A stretch of 64,000 nt of DNA from Oncomelania hupensis (GCA_036898135.1 CM072513.1:15473931-15537930); one strand, 5' to 3'. Counted from the first letter of the stretch, positions 16,096 through 29,530 are shown. Translations and numbers: made by a program. Notes: generated from the letters alone by a model not told the origin.

Positions 16096-17544
16096 AAAAT
16101 CTACAACCAAAGTTGCCAAAAGGCACAATGGTGTTATTTTATAAGCAAGGCCATACAGTTCAATCAGTTGCCTGAACTCCTAGTTCGCTTTTCAGGCAAT
16201 GGGGTTCAACGTTAGGGCTTCACAGCTTGCACTGCGCTGAACCGACAGTTGCACCTCCCCACCACACCTGGGATGCTGAACAAAACGTGAGAAGGGGAAC
16301 GGTCGCATTAGCAAGACATTGCCGGCGTCTGTGCCAGTGTCTAACACCAACAGCCTGTATTTCAGAGGTAATCAGCACGGGTTTTGTTATGTTATTTTAC
16401 TGCATAGCAAATGGTTTTGAGAAAAGAGTTTGAATCCAATTTCCCGTCTAAAGTACTGAACGGACCTGCCTCTCTCTATTTATGTATGATAGTTATTATA
16501 GCTAGTTGTTTTGTCGTTGGCCTATATAACTCAATATCGCACAATGTCACTGTAAATGATACGAGGAACGGTGGTGATATTAGATTCCCGCCTAGCATCT
16601 CAGATCTGTATCTTTGTTGTAAATAAAATCGCCCCCTCCCCTCTCTCTCTCTCCCTCCCTCCTCACATCCCTCCTTTACAGTCTCCTCTTTCCTAAATTG
16701 AAAACAATGACAATGTTCAGAGGAAAACAAGGGCCAGTCTGCCTCAGGGCCTTACACACACAATTTCACGTTATGTTCTCCACTAAAACCGCAGCGCGTT
16801 CCTCACTTCCCGTAGAAAAATCTGGAACACCACTTTCTAAATGTTAAAGCCCATTCACCCACTCATCCACAGAGGCCCTGGAATACCACTGTGCAAAGTG
16901 TAAAACCCCTCAAGCGCTCTCACGTCTTTCACAGAGACTCTGGAATACCACTATGATGCAAAACTCTGCGCGCTCCAGCACTATCACAGACACTCCACAC
17001 AAAACCACTTTGCAATATTTTTTCTCTCTTCTTCTCCTACAGTAAACGTACACCGTATGTGTAAATTATTCATCTCCCAGTCATTTACCCTGCAAACAAC
17101 TGTTAAAACTTGATCTGTATGGATAGGGAAAAGGGTCCGAGCATCCCAGCCGACGAGGTCTGGGGCATGCCTATGTCCTCACAGGTCTATATCTCCACGT
17201 TCCTAACTTATACCTTTTTTTTAAGTACTGTATCTATGTCTTAAGGCACCATAATCCGGCATATTATCTCTATGTTTTCACAAAAAATGTAGTATCTGTG
17301 CACACCTACAGCTAGGATATGTTCCCATATACTGTGTTCATCCCTCTCTCCACAAACCTCCACCATCATACCTTCCATTACCGTCAGTCCACTAAACAAC
17401 CATTCTCCTACCATCACCGTCACTACTGCTATACCATCGCTACTACCATCACCGCCACTACCGCTATACCATCGCTACTACCATCGACGCCACCACCATC
17501 CACCGCCATATCAATGGATTTGGATTTGGGATTTGGGGATTTTT
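16096..17544. other. No gene; degenerate tandem repeat at 16819-17000
   Basis: No supported gene. At 16819-17000 three or four diverged units of about 70-75 bp share TCTGGAAYACCACT and CACAGAGRCYCTGGAATACC. A pyrimidine-rich run is at 16634-16670. The rest is unassigned. Confidence 0.5.
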
Positions 17545-17830
17545 ATTAGTCACCCATACGGACGGCATTCGGGCTGCCATCTCCGCGAAAGCCCGACAGC
17601 CATAACAGCAGCGCCACCCAGGACAGGAGCGGTAGAGCGGGGAGGGGAAGCTGGAGCTACAGTGCATGATGTGTGTATTGGTGTTTCCGCATGGTACTCA
17701 CCCGTCTAGGACATGAGGGTCAGGATCTTTAAAAGTCCGTGAGGTGGAATGCTTGCGTGCACAGACTAGGCTGGTAATACTTTCATCTATCACCACCACC
17801 ACCACCACCACCACCACCACCACCACCAAC
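17545..17830 (-). repeat. Diverged SINE fragment plus (CAC)n
   Basis: 17690-17785 shares ACTCACCCGTCTAGGACATG and AGGATCTTTAAA with the SINE at 49282-49714, the rest being diverged. It is followed by (CAC)n at about 17791-17828. Confidence 0.65.
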
Positions 17831-19048
17831 ACCATGCTGGCAACCCAGTAAACTTTCAACCAACATTCCCGCCATGTTTGTCCTCCAAACATTCACTGCA
17901 TCAACCCGCTTTGTCGGTTACGTAAGATTGGAGTAGTAAGCTGCGGGAATATGGAGTTGAGGGGATCACAGAGTTCTGGGAACATAGATTTGTGGAAACA
18001 AAGTTGTGGGACATTGAAATGCTCCCTGAGGCCTCCGCCTAAACCAGACATGCGCTCTCGCGAGTCTCCGATACTCATTTTGAGAAGAGGAACGCATCCC
18101 AAAAGACTTGACAGGCAGAGACACTGATCGATTGATGTGAGGGATGCGAGAAGGTATACTAAATAGTGTCTGTAATGCACACACTGCTTTGCAAAGAGGT
18201 TATACAAATATTCCGTTTTATCGGCGTGCGACGTGAGCAAAACTAGAAATAAAAATAAAGACAGAAAAAATACGCCCATTGTTAGTGCAAAATAGTTTTC
18301 TATAAACTCGCCACGCGGGGTCAATCTACGAACGACATCAGCAATAAACAGGGCTTTAGCAAATCTTTGCGTATAGCATCGGTTTGATGGATGAATGAGA
18401 GACGTGATGCGAGATATTACCATAAAATGGAGTCTTGATAATAGGGACTTTGGGACGTCCACATAATATGCTCGGTTTTCTTAGCCAATACTTTTCAAAG
18501 GCAAATATCTAGCTTCCTCGTATCATAGTACATTATTGGGCGCAAAAACAGTCCACTGAAAATTAAAGAAAATATGTATTTTAAGGTTAGGTGTTTGTTA
18601 ATTCGAGTTCTAACACTAACTCTTATCCTAAACCTTGCTCTAGTCCTAACTATATCCCTAAACTTGTAGATGAAGTCATCCACTGACCACGTTTAGCGGG
18701 AGATGGAAGGGAAGAAGGGGGGTGCTAAACTGGAACGTTACCGCCTGCATACATTGGGTGTTAGTCTTATTGATTTAAGATGCGAAACTACCATGAACAC
18801 TAACTGATGTAATGCTCTTGGCTTGTGCAAATGTCTTGTGTACATTCCGTTTCGTATAGATGGCTGCGTTTTGCATATCAAAACCTAGAGTCAAGCCATA
18901 ATATTAACCTCACACAGCAAGTTCTACCCTCAAGAGTACGCGTGTTGGCGTGTAATGCGAGTTACTATATTATTGTATCAATTTATTTTTCTTTAGAGGA
19001 CGTTTTTGTTAGTAGTCTACACATACACTATAAGTTACATAAAATTGC
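17831..19048. other. No recognisable gene
   Basis: A 189-codon minus-strand frame (17893-18462) is the longest outside repeats but has no recognisable domain and is treated as chance. Otherwise nothing. Confidence 0.5.
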
Positions 19049-19127
19049 ATCTCACAGCTTGGTCCTGATTTGGCTCGGAAGAGTCCGCTGGACCTAAAGC
19101 AATAACCATGTAATGTAATCTCACAGC
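19049..19127 (+). mobile_element. 59-bp retroposed 3'-end fragment with 10-bp target-site duplication
   Basis: ATCTCACAGC occurs at 19049-19058 and again at 19118-19127. Between them are 59 bp beginning TTGGTCCTGATTTGGCTCGG and ending CATGTAATGTA. The same motif occurs in reverse at 36640-36681 and 40503-40540. Perfect duplications flanking such a short insert fit a severely 5'-truncated retroposon with a short-repeat tail. Confidence 0.8.
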
Positions 19128-20438
19128 CCAAAGGTAAGTTTTACCTTATAGTGGCAAGTCAATGGAAACAAAGCTACAATAAGATCATATCTGCAAGACA
19201 CAGAGGGCTAATGCATATTACTTGTGTATGTATATGCTCCTATGGGTGTTTTCAAGCACGTGAGGCACTGTATATTAGCATCACGAATACAAATGATTGG
19301 AACACCCTAGTTCTACAACACCGTCTTTGTTGACTGTCAATTCTTCGGGGCGCAAACCATTCCTTCATCCAGCTAACAAATATCGAAAAATAACATTGCA
19401 GTCTTGAATAAAAAAGGTTTTAAGGAGAAAGGGAGACGACTAGAGTTTGTGTGAAATACAAGAAGAAACTGTAACTCTTGCAAAACGCCCACAGCATCTA
19501 AAAAGCATTAAAACAGCGCACAACATCCAACACTTGCAACATCTAAACCTTATACAGTCTATAAGAATGTTGCTTTTTACCGAACAACTCGGTATCTTCT
19601 CAAGTCGAAGTAAGTTTGAGTCAACCACGTTTAAAACTAAAGAAACTCAATTAAAATGTACTCACTTGTGTCAGAGAAAATGTTCTGCAGGGCAATTTAT
19701 GGAAAGAGCATGTATAATTGCAGGCTTTGCAATTCAGCAACAAACGAAGTCCTATGCAGACACATAACATTAATAACTCTTTTAGCTTAGTACCTATGCG
19801 ACAATCAACAACATGCACGCAATCACATCACCTTAACTGTGAAAAACTCTTACAGACTTCACTCTTATCAGCAATTCAAGGTTATTGGAAAACCCATTGG
19901 CTATACTGGTTGATCTACCAACAAATAGAACACTGAGATAACGCAGGTCCGATAAGACAGCACACAAATTTAAATATGTTGGAGGAGAGTATATTAACAT
20001 TGTTTTTATTACACATGAACGCAAACAGAAATAAAATAGTAGGTTTTGAGAACTATTGGTCGTATAAGAGTTCAACAAATAAAATAAAAAATTGAAAGAA
20101 TTGTTAAAAACATTGTTAAAACAACACAAACACATTTATACAACAGCAACAACAACAACAACAACAACAACAGACAGTTGGCTATATTGTCAAACTTAAA
20201 CATAAATGCAAAGTTTCTTTTACGACTGCAGTTAAAAACAACTGAGGAAAACTTCGACGTAAAAGACTTAAGTCAGCATGGACAAGAATTAACTTTCAGC
20301 AGGTGGATTTAAGGTCCATCACACGGCTTGTAAGACGCTGGTAACGAGGAAGGAAGATGTACACAAAACAAACAAAATAAGGTCAAGTCAAAACACCGTC
20401 AACAAAATCAACACTTTTAAAAATGCTTACTTTTAGGC

Positions 20439-20440
<2 letters not shown>
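19128..20440. other. No recognisable gene; (CAA)n at 20144-20170
   Basis: AT-rich unassigned sequence containing a short CAA run. No supported gene. Confidence 0.5.
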
Positions 20441-20504
<64 letters not shown>

Positions 20505-20640
20505 AAGAAGAAGAAGAAGAAGAAGAAGAAGAAGAAGAAGAAGAAGAAGAAGAAGAAGAAGAAGAAGAAGAAGAAGGGTATTTTATATAGCGCTTTTTCC
20601 TAAGGACATCAGTTCAAAGAGCAGTTCTCACTCATTTATA
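20441..20640. repeat. (AAT)n(GAA)n microsatellite abutting SINE tail
   Basis: (AAT)n at 20441-20475 passes into (GAA)n to 20577, followed directly by TATATAGCGCTTTTTCC, the 3' tail type of minus-strand SINEs elsewhere in the window. The triplets were probably seeded by a retroposon tail. Confidence 0.75.
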
Positions 20641-21360
20641 CTTAACGCTAACATCGAAATACATATGTGTGTGTGGCTATGTGTGTGAGTGTGTGGAAAT
20701 ATATCCGAATGGCTTGCCACCTTGTTATATATTGTTAGGAACTTAGCATGGGATAGAATGCGCATATTTTGCTTTTACTGTACAAGACGCAAGTTACATG
20801 TATGTAATCTTTCGATCTTCACACACAGACACACACACAATTATAAATAGGCCGGAATCATTAAAAAAATAAAGAAAGAAGCAGGGATCAGTTTACTAGC
20901 GCGCCCTGCGCCATTGACGCATAAAAAATTAAAAATGACCCATCTACAATTCTTGCCAGGGGCCGAATGGCGCTTCGATTTTTGGTACCAGTGCGCCACC
21001 ACATTAACAGTGCACTGTATTGGAGGCGACAAACGTGCTTTTAAGGTGGTGAACTGAAGAATTTCAACTTCACAGCTGCTGTAGAGAGGTGGCGTGCTGA
21101 AAAGCGACGAGCTATATTCTCTTCAAAAGCACAGTAAACTGATCCCTGTTCTGGTTAGTGTTTTGTTGGTAAACATGCTTCACAACACATGCACACTCAC
21201 AATAATCTATTTTGTTTTAATTTCTGTAATAATATCTCCAGGTTATCTTTTACATGTACGTAAATTGCTGCTGAAATCATGGCCCATTGAAATTTGATCT
21301 GAGGGGCCCAATGGCCCATAGCTTTTTTGTGTCAGGCTGAACCCTGAAGAAGTATTATGT
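20641..21360. other. No recognisable gene
   Basis: Includes GT-rich dinucleotides near 20665-20695. Nothing assignable. Confidence 0.5.
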
Positions 21361-21712
21361 AATATTTAATTATTATTTATTATTATTTAATCGTTCTTAT
21401 ATAGCGCTATTCCAGCTGAAAAGCTGCTCAAGGCGCTGGCCGATACAGGATCTAACTCAAGCCTTCCGAGGCGCCAACTTGCAGCCTTTGGGCGCATCGT
21501 AATAACGCTCCAGGCAACTGAGCACAATCCTGGGCAGCCAGGGATAGGGGAGAAGGACCTAGGTGCATGCTGGGTGTGTTCTTGTCACCGGCACTCACCC
21601 GTCTAGGACATGAGCGTCAGGATTTTTAAAGTCCGTTATGATGAAATGTATGCGACACAGACTAGACCTCGGTTTATACTCTTATCCGAAGGAGTGGGAA
21701 AGTAAATATTTA
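21361..21712 (-). mobile_element. 5'-truncated tRNA-type SINE, minus strand
   Basis: About 335 bp highly similar to the SINE at 49282-49714 but lacking its tRNA-like head. The tail (minus-strand sense GCGCTATATAAGAACG then AAATAATAA) lies at the left. AATATTTA at 21361-21368 and 21705-21712 is a possible 8-bp target-site duplication. Confidence 0.8.
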
Positions 21713-23037
21713 TATTTGTGTATACCCCACGTGTTTATAGGTTCAGTACGCAAGCGGCGGCTGTTGACATAGGCACGTGGCATATGTATCCGCAATGGGT
21801 CGGTACTATATTTTCTAGTTCAAAAATATCTTGGTGATGAGACACGGGTATATGAAGACTGTTTGGAGAACAGGAGGTTGTTCTCGTATGCATCTTAGAG
21901 TGTCTGTGATTGGATGAAATAGGACTAGGATAGGGTGAATTAGTGGAATGAAAGATAGACTGTGAAAAAAGGGGTGAATGCTTATTTTGTGTGACTTGGA
22001 AATATTGCGTCACTGAGTAGACTACTTCTATTTTTCACTGTGGTGATTCTGGATTCTGTTCATGACAGACACGGTAATTTGAATATCTATATTTTACAAC
22101 TTGCTTGCTGGAAATATAATATTGAAACTAATTTCGTAAATGCATAAAATATTTTCATAAATTGATAAATGTAATTTTCTCTCAGATTGGAAACGGGATT
22201 GCTTCATAGAAAAATAAAATTATAGTTCAGCTATTTATTATTGTATTACTTTAGGACTTATTAGTTTTCTTGAATTTCGTTTTAATTATTATACTATTTC
22301 TTGAGTGAAAAAGAAGAGAACCATAACATTAGCCAAACGTATGTGTTCCAACTGTTGTGTATTTTACGTCTTCAGTGTTTCAAGTTTATCTCTGTGCTTC
22401 AACTTGTGTAATTGTATAAGATAAGCCTTTTGATGAATGCGTGTATACGTGAAATTGGAACGTTAAAAACTGTTTACAAACTTATATAAAGTTTGTAGGA
22501 ATCTTCTGAAAATAAAGCTAATTATTTCATAACACGCAAGGGAATATTATGACAGGAATTAAAGAAACGTAAAACTTATAAAAACCTTCAAACAGTGGAA
22601 TAATGAATACACACTGTTTCTAAGACCAACGAGGAGAACGATGTGGCGTAAAAAACTGTTTAGTCTTTCAAACTTTGCCCACAATCCAATGGGCATCCAT
22701 TGTGCTGTGATCGACAAAGTTTATTTGTAATTGGAAGAAATGCAAAATGATAAACAGAATATTTATAAATAGGGCTTTTAAGCCAACATAAAAGCACCAA
22801 CATTTACAAGAGATAGTGGATTATGACCTCATGTCCACTAGAAGAGGAAGAGAAGAATAAATTGGAGTAGAAGGATGAGAGATAGAAATACGATAAATCC
22901 TTCCAATGAGACACAGAGAACAAGGTTTTAAAAATATAAACATATTTCTGTGCATTTCCCTCCGACTAAAGTTAATAAATTTCTCTGGTATCTGAAAACG
23001 TGTACGTTTCTTTCTTCTGAAAGACATAGCACCTTCT
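21713..23037. other. No recognisable gene
   Basis: AT-rich sequence without repeats or frames that look coding. Confidence 0.5.
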
Positions 23038-23065
23038 TTTCTCTCTCTTTATCTCTCAGTCTCTC

Positions 23066-23156
<91 letters not shown>
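23038..23156. repeat. (CT)n microsatellite
   Basis: About 118 bp of CT dinucleotides with few interruptions. Confidence 0.95.
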
Positions 23157-23158
<2 letters not shown>

Positions 23159-23822
23159 TGTCAATTGGCATGCAGGACGAGTGTGTGTGTGTTTTTTAAA
23201 TGAAATCTTTTATTTCCGCACGTTTAATAGCTCAAGGTCTTCTTCATTCCTTATTTTATTTTATTTTATTTTATTTTGCTTTCTTGTTCTCTAGAAATAT
23301 AGATTTCTTAGCATCATTTGCTTCTCAAAGATAACTATGGGTGATAAAATAGATTTGGCACGCTGCTTTTAGGAACCATACAAAAACATGAACTATAAGA
23401 AAGGTGGCTTAAGCTAAGGCCGCACACACGGTTTCTAAGACGCTGGCTAAAAGGGTGGATAGCGGTTACGTGATTCTTATGGGCAGCTACTGTCACATAA
23501 AGCACTCCAGCACGATTTAAATGCCTGTTAATTGCGCTCTTTAGGACCTCTTAATCCGCGAGAACACAGAAAACTACGATTTATGCCCTTCATAGCTTTC
23601 ACGCATCCAGCCAAGTTTAAGACGCTTTTTATGAATAGAAAATACAATTTGTTACCAGCAGTGCAAAGTTAAGGCAACGTTATTAGAGAGGTTCCGTTAC
23701 CACGGGACTTTGTACGCGTAAGGATTCGAGAGGCACGTTTACGTGGCAAGAGCTAAAGAAGAAGAAATACAAACAATTAACACCAAGACAAATCTGAAAG
23801 CAATCAATGAGCAGTAAAATAA

Positions 23823-23861
<39 letters not shown>

Positions 23862-24654
23862 GCACGTATTAGATAACATTAGAAGAACAAAAAATGCAGT
23901 AAGAAAACAGGGGAGAGAAGAAAAGGTAACAAAGACTGATCGAGAGTGCTGTGCCTTTCTAACAGTTTGAGAACTCTGGTTGGCCTTATAAGGCAACAAA
24001 AAGTTGTGTTTTTTTTTCAGCAAATTGAGGAAAGATTTGAAAATCTATAAAACTCCGCGGTCGAGGCATATAACCTCCTTGTTAGTTATAGCTCACATTA
24101 TGTAGTTCATTATGGAGGAAACACCTAAACCTAGCAAACACCTAAACCGTCTGTCCTTCCACTCTCCCGCCTTTCTAGCCTTTGGATTAAAGGGGAAGTT
24201 TATTAGGTCAAGGCTTATTAGTTTTAAGTATGTAAACAGGAAAATGTATGTCTCATTGATTTTGGGCTATATAAAACTGGTAATTTATGTCTCACTGATG
24301 TTCTGTTTTTACATTTTGTTAGTTTTCGGCTTTATAAAATTGATAATTTAATGTCTCATTGTTGATAGTGTTTACTAGCTAAAAGTAAGAATCCATGTTT
24401 TTCTAATAATAATATTCCTAAAGTATTCCGTTTACATCACAGAACGTTAGTTCACAATCTCTTTTGCGTAAACCAATATTATTATAACCAATACCGAAAC
24501 AATGCAGACTTGGGAAACATCATATATACATGTATTGAAGAAGAATTTTATTTTTTTTTGTCTTTCTCGCGCACTCCGGTATTATTAGTAAATTAATAAT
24601 TTCAATAAAACAGAACACTGTTAGCAAGGAAAATACCGCAATGACGGAAACCCC
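23157..24654. other. No gene; (TTTTA)n and (AAAT)n runs
   Basis: (ATTTT)n at about 23250-23277 and (AAAT)n at 23818-23861. The remainder is unassigned. Confidence 0.55.
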
Positions 24655-24995
24655 AATGGATAAGTAAACTACCCCAATCTTCTTTAAAGGGGCCCACTGT
24701 GACCACACCCAATGGATAAGTAAACTACCCCAATCTTCTTTAAAGGGGCCCACTGTGACCACACCCAATAGATAAGTAAGCTACCCCAATCTTCTTTAAA
24801 GGGGCCCACTGTGACCACACCCAATGGATAAGTAAACTACCCCAATCTTCTTTAAAGGGGCCCACTGTGACCACACCCAATAGATAAGTAAACTACTCCA
24901 ATCTTCTTTAAAGGGGCCCACTGTGACCACACCCAATGGATAAGTAAACTACCCCAATCTTCTTTAAAGGGGCCCACTCTGACCACACCCTCTCT
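24655..24995. repeat. 56-bp minisatellite, six copies
   Basis: Six near-identical units containing ACCCCAATCTTCTTTAAAGG and GGCCCACTGTGACCACACCC, at regular spacing of about 56-57 bp. Few substitutions, so recent. Minus-strand frames over it are repeat translations. Confidence 0.9.
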
Positions 24996-26159
24996 ACAGA
25001 TTCTTCTACCAAAGCCTGTAAGAGACAGAAACAGTTTAAAAAAAGGCTCGTTGGGCTTTTCGTTTCCGGTTGATAGAGTAGACGCTACGCCAACCCACAA
25101 ACCAAAGACGCACACTTTAAGCCGTGAGGTTCACTCACAAATCGGGTCAGAGGTCACAAGGCTGCACTTCTAAAACAGCGAAAATCACTCCCTGTCATAA
25201 ACGGAATGGAAAATTCAAGCGTCAGCGGTTGGTTCGAGCAAGAAAAGTCCACTGTATCATTGTGTAATGTAATAACAATGCGAATTTTAGGGTAAACCCC
25301 TTTGGGCCAAAAATAACAAAGCCTTGGAATTGAGGTTTTAACACAAAACAAACAATTCAATGCAACTTCTTGTTAGCTACGCCCGAGACTTCTTTAAACA
25401 GGAATAAAATTATTATTATGTAGTACGTTCATTGCTGTGTTCAATACACAGAAAAGGAGGTATTGCCGAACAGCACAGATGATATTAATAACATAACATA
25501 CAACAAAGTAGTCATAGAAAAAAAACAACAGTAGCTTAAGTACTGATTTAAGATACATTTTAAACAAAATATGAAATAGCGCGTGTATATGTGTATATGT
25601 GTGTGTGGATCGCAGATCAATTATGAATGAATTTATAAAATAGTTATATCAAATGAATAGACATTATAAAAAAAACTTGAGCTTGTTCTGTAATGTGCCA
25701 TAATCGTGCATAAATAATACACACTAAACCAAATCAAATCAATTCAATGGAAGCCAAACGTTTACCTGAAGCTTCCAATCACGATGTTCATTTACTTGTT
25801 TAGTGCAGAGCTCCACGCAATGAAAACTTGCATAAATTTACTTCACAGTGCGAAACACAGCACAGTTATTTCAAGTCTCCTTCACTTCACCAGCACAGTG
25901 CAGAAGCTGCAATATTATATGTGAACAACTACCACTGATCAAATAAGTGTTCAACACTGCATGCCGCACAATGATTGGCAGCCACTCAGTATTGTTCGCG
26001 TAAGTACTAGTGCTAGTAGAACTTCAGTCCTTGGGTACTTTGTCCATTTAATAAACAAACAATAATGGGACCCAAAAAAATTATATTAGGCTCCTAGGCC
26101 AAAGGGACCGTATAGCCAGACATTGAGGTGAGGGAGGATGGGGAAAGGGGAGGAAGGTC
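24996..26159. other. No recognisable gene
   Basis: Unassigned AT-rich sequence. Confidence 0.5.
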
Positions 26160-27245
26160 CCATTTTCTAAGTCAATTGTACTACAAGCCACAATCTTCCA
26201 AACGCCACCAACAGAATACACAGTCCTTGTGCTATAATATACTAAGTAAACCTGTATTACAGCTGAAGCTAAACACACACACACCCAAACCACCCCACCC
26301 CCCTCTGTGTATATGCGTGCAAAACAACATTTTTAGGTCAAACCGTTGAACTCAAAATATAATACCCAGTAATTGTACCAACAGAAATTACAATCCCGCT
26401 AAAATAATGTGACTCATAAAACTAAAATAACTATAGCCAAATCACGTCTGTTTGTATCTATCCATAGGCGCAAAAAACAACAGCAACAAAAACACACGAA
26501 TCTACACTAAACAGTTTTAATGAAACCAACGGTCAGTTGAACTTGAAATATTACCCCAAAAATATATAAATTCTATACTAACAGATATCACAATCCAGCT
26601 GATATAATACATTACGTAAAACTATACTAAAGCCCAAGCACACCTCTTTGTATACATTGGTAGCGTTTCAAACACCAGAAAAGGCCTATGAGGTGAAACG
26701 TTTTATTAAAACCATCCGTCTTTCAAAGTTCACCTCATTGACCTTCTTGTACTGCTGACATCATGCTATGCAGACTATAGTTGTTGTTTAACACCTAAAA
26801 ACACACACACACACAAAATAATAATAATAATAATAAATTACCGGGTGTATTTTCTATCGGTACAAAATCCACAAACAAGCACGGGGGAAAAGATTTATCT
26901 AAACCACCTGTCAGATGAACTTGAAATCGATTCTCTTTAAATTCTACCAACAATAATCGATAGTAACAGATAATGAAATTGTCTTATCTTAACAGGATAC
27001 ACAGTCCAGTTGACATACTACACTACGTATAGCAATATTATATCTAAAGCGAAAACACGAGTCGGTGTCTATCAGTTTCTACCCGTGCAAACAAAAACAC
27101 AGATGAATCACAGGAGTGAAAAGATTACTCAAAACCAACTGTTATTTGAACTCAAACTCCAATTAATACCCTTCTGAAATTCTACGAATATAACACACAG
27201 CCCAGCAGATATACTGCGGATAAACTGTACCACAGACCTAGATGA
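26160..27245. repeat. Ancient degenerate tandem repeat, approx. 200-bp period
   Basis: Segments around 26209, 26379, 26578, 26990 and 27186 share the order CCAACAGAWAYYACARTCC, then TATAATACA-like, then RTAAAACTATA-like, then AAACACRSSTC, each preceded by a GTTGAACTYRAAAT-like segment. Spacings are about 170-210 bp, with one gap of double length. No coding potential. Confidence 0.55.
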
Positions 27246-27834
27246 AAACACGGCTCTTTCCTTTCTTTTCTTGCTCTTAACGTTTACTGAGAAAACTGGT
27301 TGTGTTATCAGTAAAAATTCAGCGGCTTTTGTTAAGATCCTATTGTGTAAACCCAGTAATACTATCCGTTAAGCCTGGCTTGCAGTCCCCTCGTGCAATG
27401 GGTATACTGTTGACTTTGTCAATATTTGCTTTTCGCCCTAACAGCTGCGTTGGACGCAAAAGTCTGTCGCAGCCATTCTATTTATCGGGGCATAAGGGTT
27501 AGGATACAAACTACTGCTAGTCCCGTTTACACCACTGCAACGAAGGACCAAATACACGTGCCACCGTTCAATCGGGCGAGGAACAGCGAAGAGCATCGAA
27601 AATAGGTCTCTGCTGCTGAAACGCGGTACGTGAATACAGAACTTGATTATATGCGGGGAGCAGCAAAGCATGCGTCCCCGTTAATCGGTGATCGGGAATT
27701 AAACGTGTGAGTCAGACAACCGGTAGCTTTCGGATAAGTACCTATTGATCAACTGTTGCGTCTGCAGGTATCCTTGCCATTGGTACAAACACGCTAGTTG
27801 CTATGTATTTGTTATTTCATTTTTAAATTTACTT
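27246..27834. other. No recognisable gene
   Basis: Short chance frames only. Confidence 0.5.
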
Positions 27835-28150
27835 TTTAGTTTAAAAGGTAAAGGTAAAGGTAGTCCCATAGCCTTGTGGCCGTAGGGGAGCGTGATGTTG
27901 GAGATCACACTTATCTTGGGCCAGCGTAATGAGGGTGATGCCCAACTCTCTCCCTCGCTGCTTTACCTTCCCCACCCTCAAGAGAGTAAGTACTCAATCA
28001 CAGTTGAGTCAACTGGGGGCGTTGTTGTTTGTCGCTTCACACCTTAGCGGTCACCCATCCAAGTGCTAACCGCACCGGACGGTGCTTCACTTTCGACACA
28101 GTAGCGAGTGCTCCAACCACTGCACTATCCGACACCCCAGTTTAGTTTAA
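27835..28150 (-). mobile_element. 5S-like SINE with 10-bp target-site duplication, minus strand
   Basis: TTTAGTTTAA at 27835-27844 and 28141-28150 flanks 296 bp. On the minus strand it begins GGGGTGTCGGATAGTGCAGT (box A-like), then has GGTTAGCACTTGGATGGG then TGACCGC, which matches the box C part of the 5S rRNA internal promoter. It then runs through a body to GCTCCCCTACGGCCACAAGG and a (TTTACC)n tail. A related body is at 48105-48222 and a truncated copy at 58321-58440. Confidence 0.85.
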
Positions 28151-28779
28151 TTTTATTTTATTGCTAAGATTATTTTATTGCTAAATTTATTTTATTGCTA
28201 TATTTATTTTAAAAGTTTGCGTTACAAACGCTTTTTCGTTCTTGTACATCTTTTGAAACGACTTTGAAAACAAATTCCAAAAAACAAGTTTGAAATAAAA
28301 CGTCCATTTGTCTAAAAAGACGGAAGGTCGTAAAACACACACACTTCCGGCCATCAAGTTTCCAAATCAGTCCATCTCGCGATTTCGCCCGCCAAGAATC
28401 ACTCCATCAAGAGATTTTCCCCTTTGGGAATTGCGTCGTATAGAGAGAGCTTTCACTCATTGCGAATCACTCTATCTTTGGAAGTAACTTTGTTTTCATG
28501 ACTGCCAACTCCGAGGTTCGACGGGAAATGTATACCCATATTACCCATTTTTTTCCCAGAGCAAGAGGATGAGATGGGAGAAAGAGAGGAAGAGAGAGAA
28601 CTCTATGGACAGCCACAACTGATGAAAACAGTTAAACTACAAAATGGCGAACACTTCCACAACCCGATTTTTTGGGGTTGCTTTTGGTGTGCTTTGTGTG
28701 TTTGTGTGTGCTGTACAAAATAGTTTGCAAACAAAACAAATCTTATCAATTTGAGAGGGAGAGAGAGAGAGAGAGTTTA

Positions 28780-28821
<42 letters not shown>

Positions 28822-29082
28822 CACACACGCACATATACCACTTACATGCTGCACTTACCCGCTCAAAGAAACTTGGCAGGAAGTCAGGCAGGAAGTCAGG
28901 CAGGAGGTCAGGTTGAATGAGCGTACGCAAGATACACACTTACTTCAACTTTGCGCACCGCGGAGGAAAGGAATATAACTAGATGTCGAGGCTGTCGAGA
29001 TCATACTAGATTTGATACATGTTGAAAAATGTCAACAAAACATTCTAAAGAACGATTTTATTCTGTTATTTATATGTTTTAT
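28151..29082. other. No gene; (GA)n and (CA)n near 28755-28830
   Basis: GA-rich run at 28755-28775 and (CA)n at 28783-28830. A local triplicate AGGAAGTCAGGC near 28877-28905. Otherwise unassigned. Confidence 0.55.
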
Positions 29083-29530
29083 ACGCTTGCGAAACATGGA
29101 ACCTCACAGCAGATCTAAGACGAAGAATACAAAGCATGGAGATGAGGTTCTACAGAAGACTTCTGGGTATTTCTTATAACCCGCAACATCACCAACGACG
29201 AAGTGGGACAGACCATCACACAAGACATTGTACAACACGATGACCTGCTCACAGTGGTGAAAAAACGGAAACTCCGATGGTATGGCCACGTCACCAGATC
29301 ATCAGGTCTTGCAAAGACCATCCTGCAAGGCACAGTGCAAGGAGGTAGAAGAAGATGGAGACCGAAAAAGAGGTAGGAGGACAATATTCGAGAATGGACT
29401 GGTTTGACACTGAGCGTGTGAAACCATCAGGGTTGCTGAGGACAGGGAAAGATGGGAGTACGCTGGCTAAGCGATCATCTGTGGTGCCCCTAAGACCTCC
29501 GAGTTACGGGATAGAATAGGATAGGATAGG
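29083..29530 (+). pseudogene. RTE-like LINE 3' fragment
   Basis: Starts at CTTGCGAAACATGGA (the CETWxL segment) and follows the 3' end of the 10439-11700 element: KKRKLRWYGHVTRSSGLAKT and GRRRW.PKKR. Frameshifts and a stop are present. It ends at TTACGGGATAGAATAGG with a GGATA tail. Confidence 0.8.

Noticed and set aside
17893..18462. 189-codon minus-strand frame
   Set aside because: No recognisable domain, composition like surrounding DNA; a chance frame is the simpler reading.
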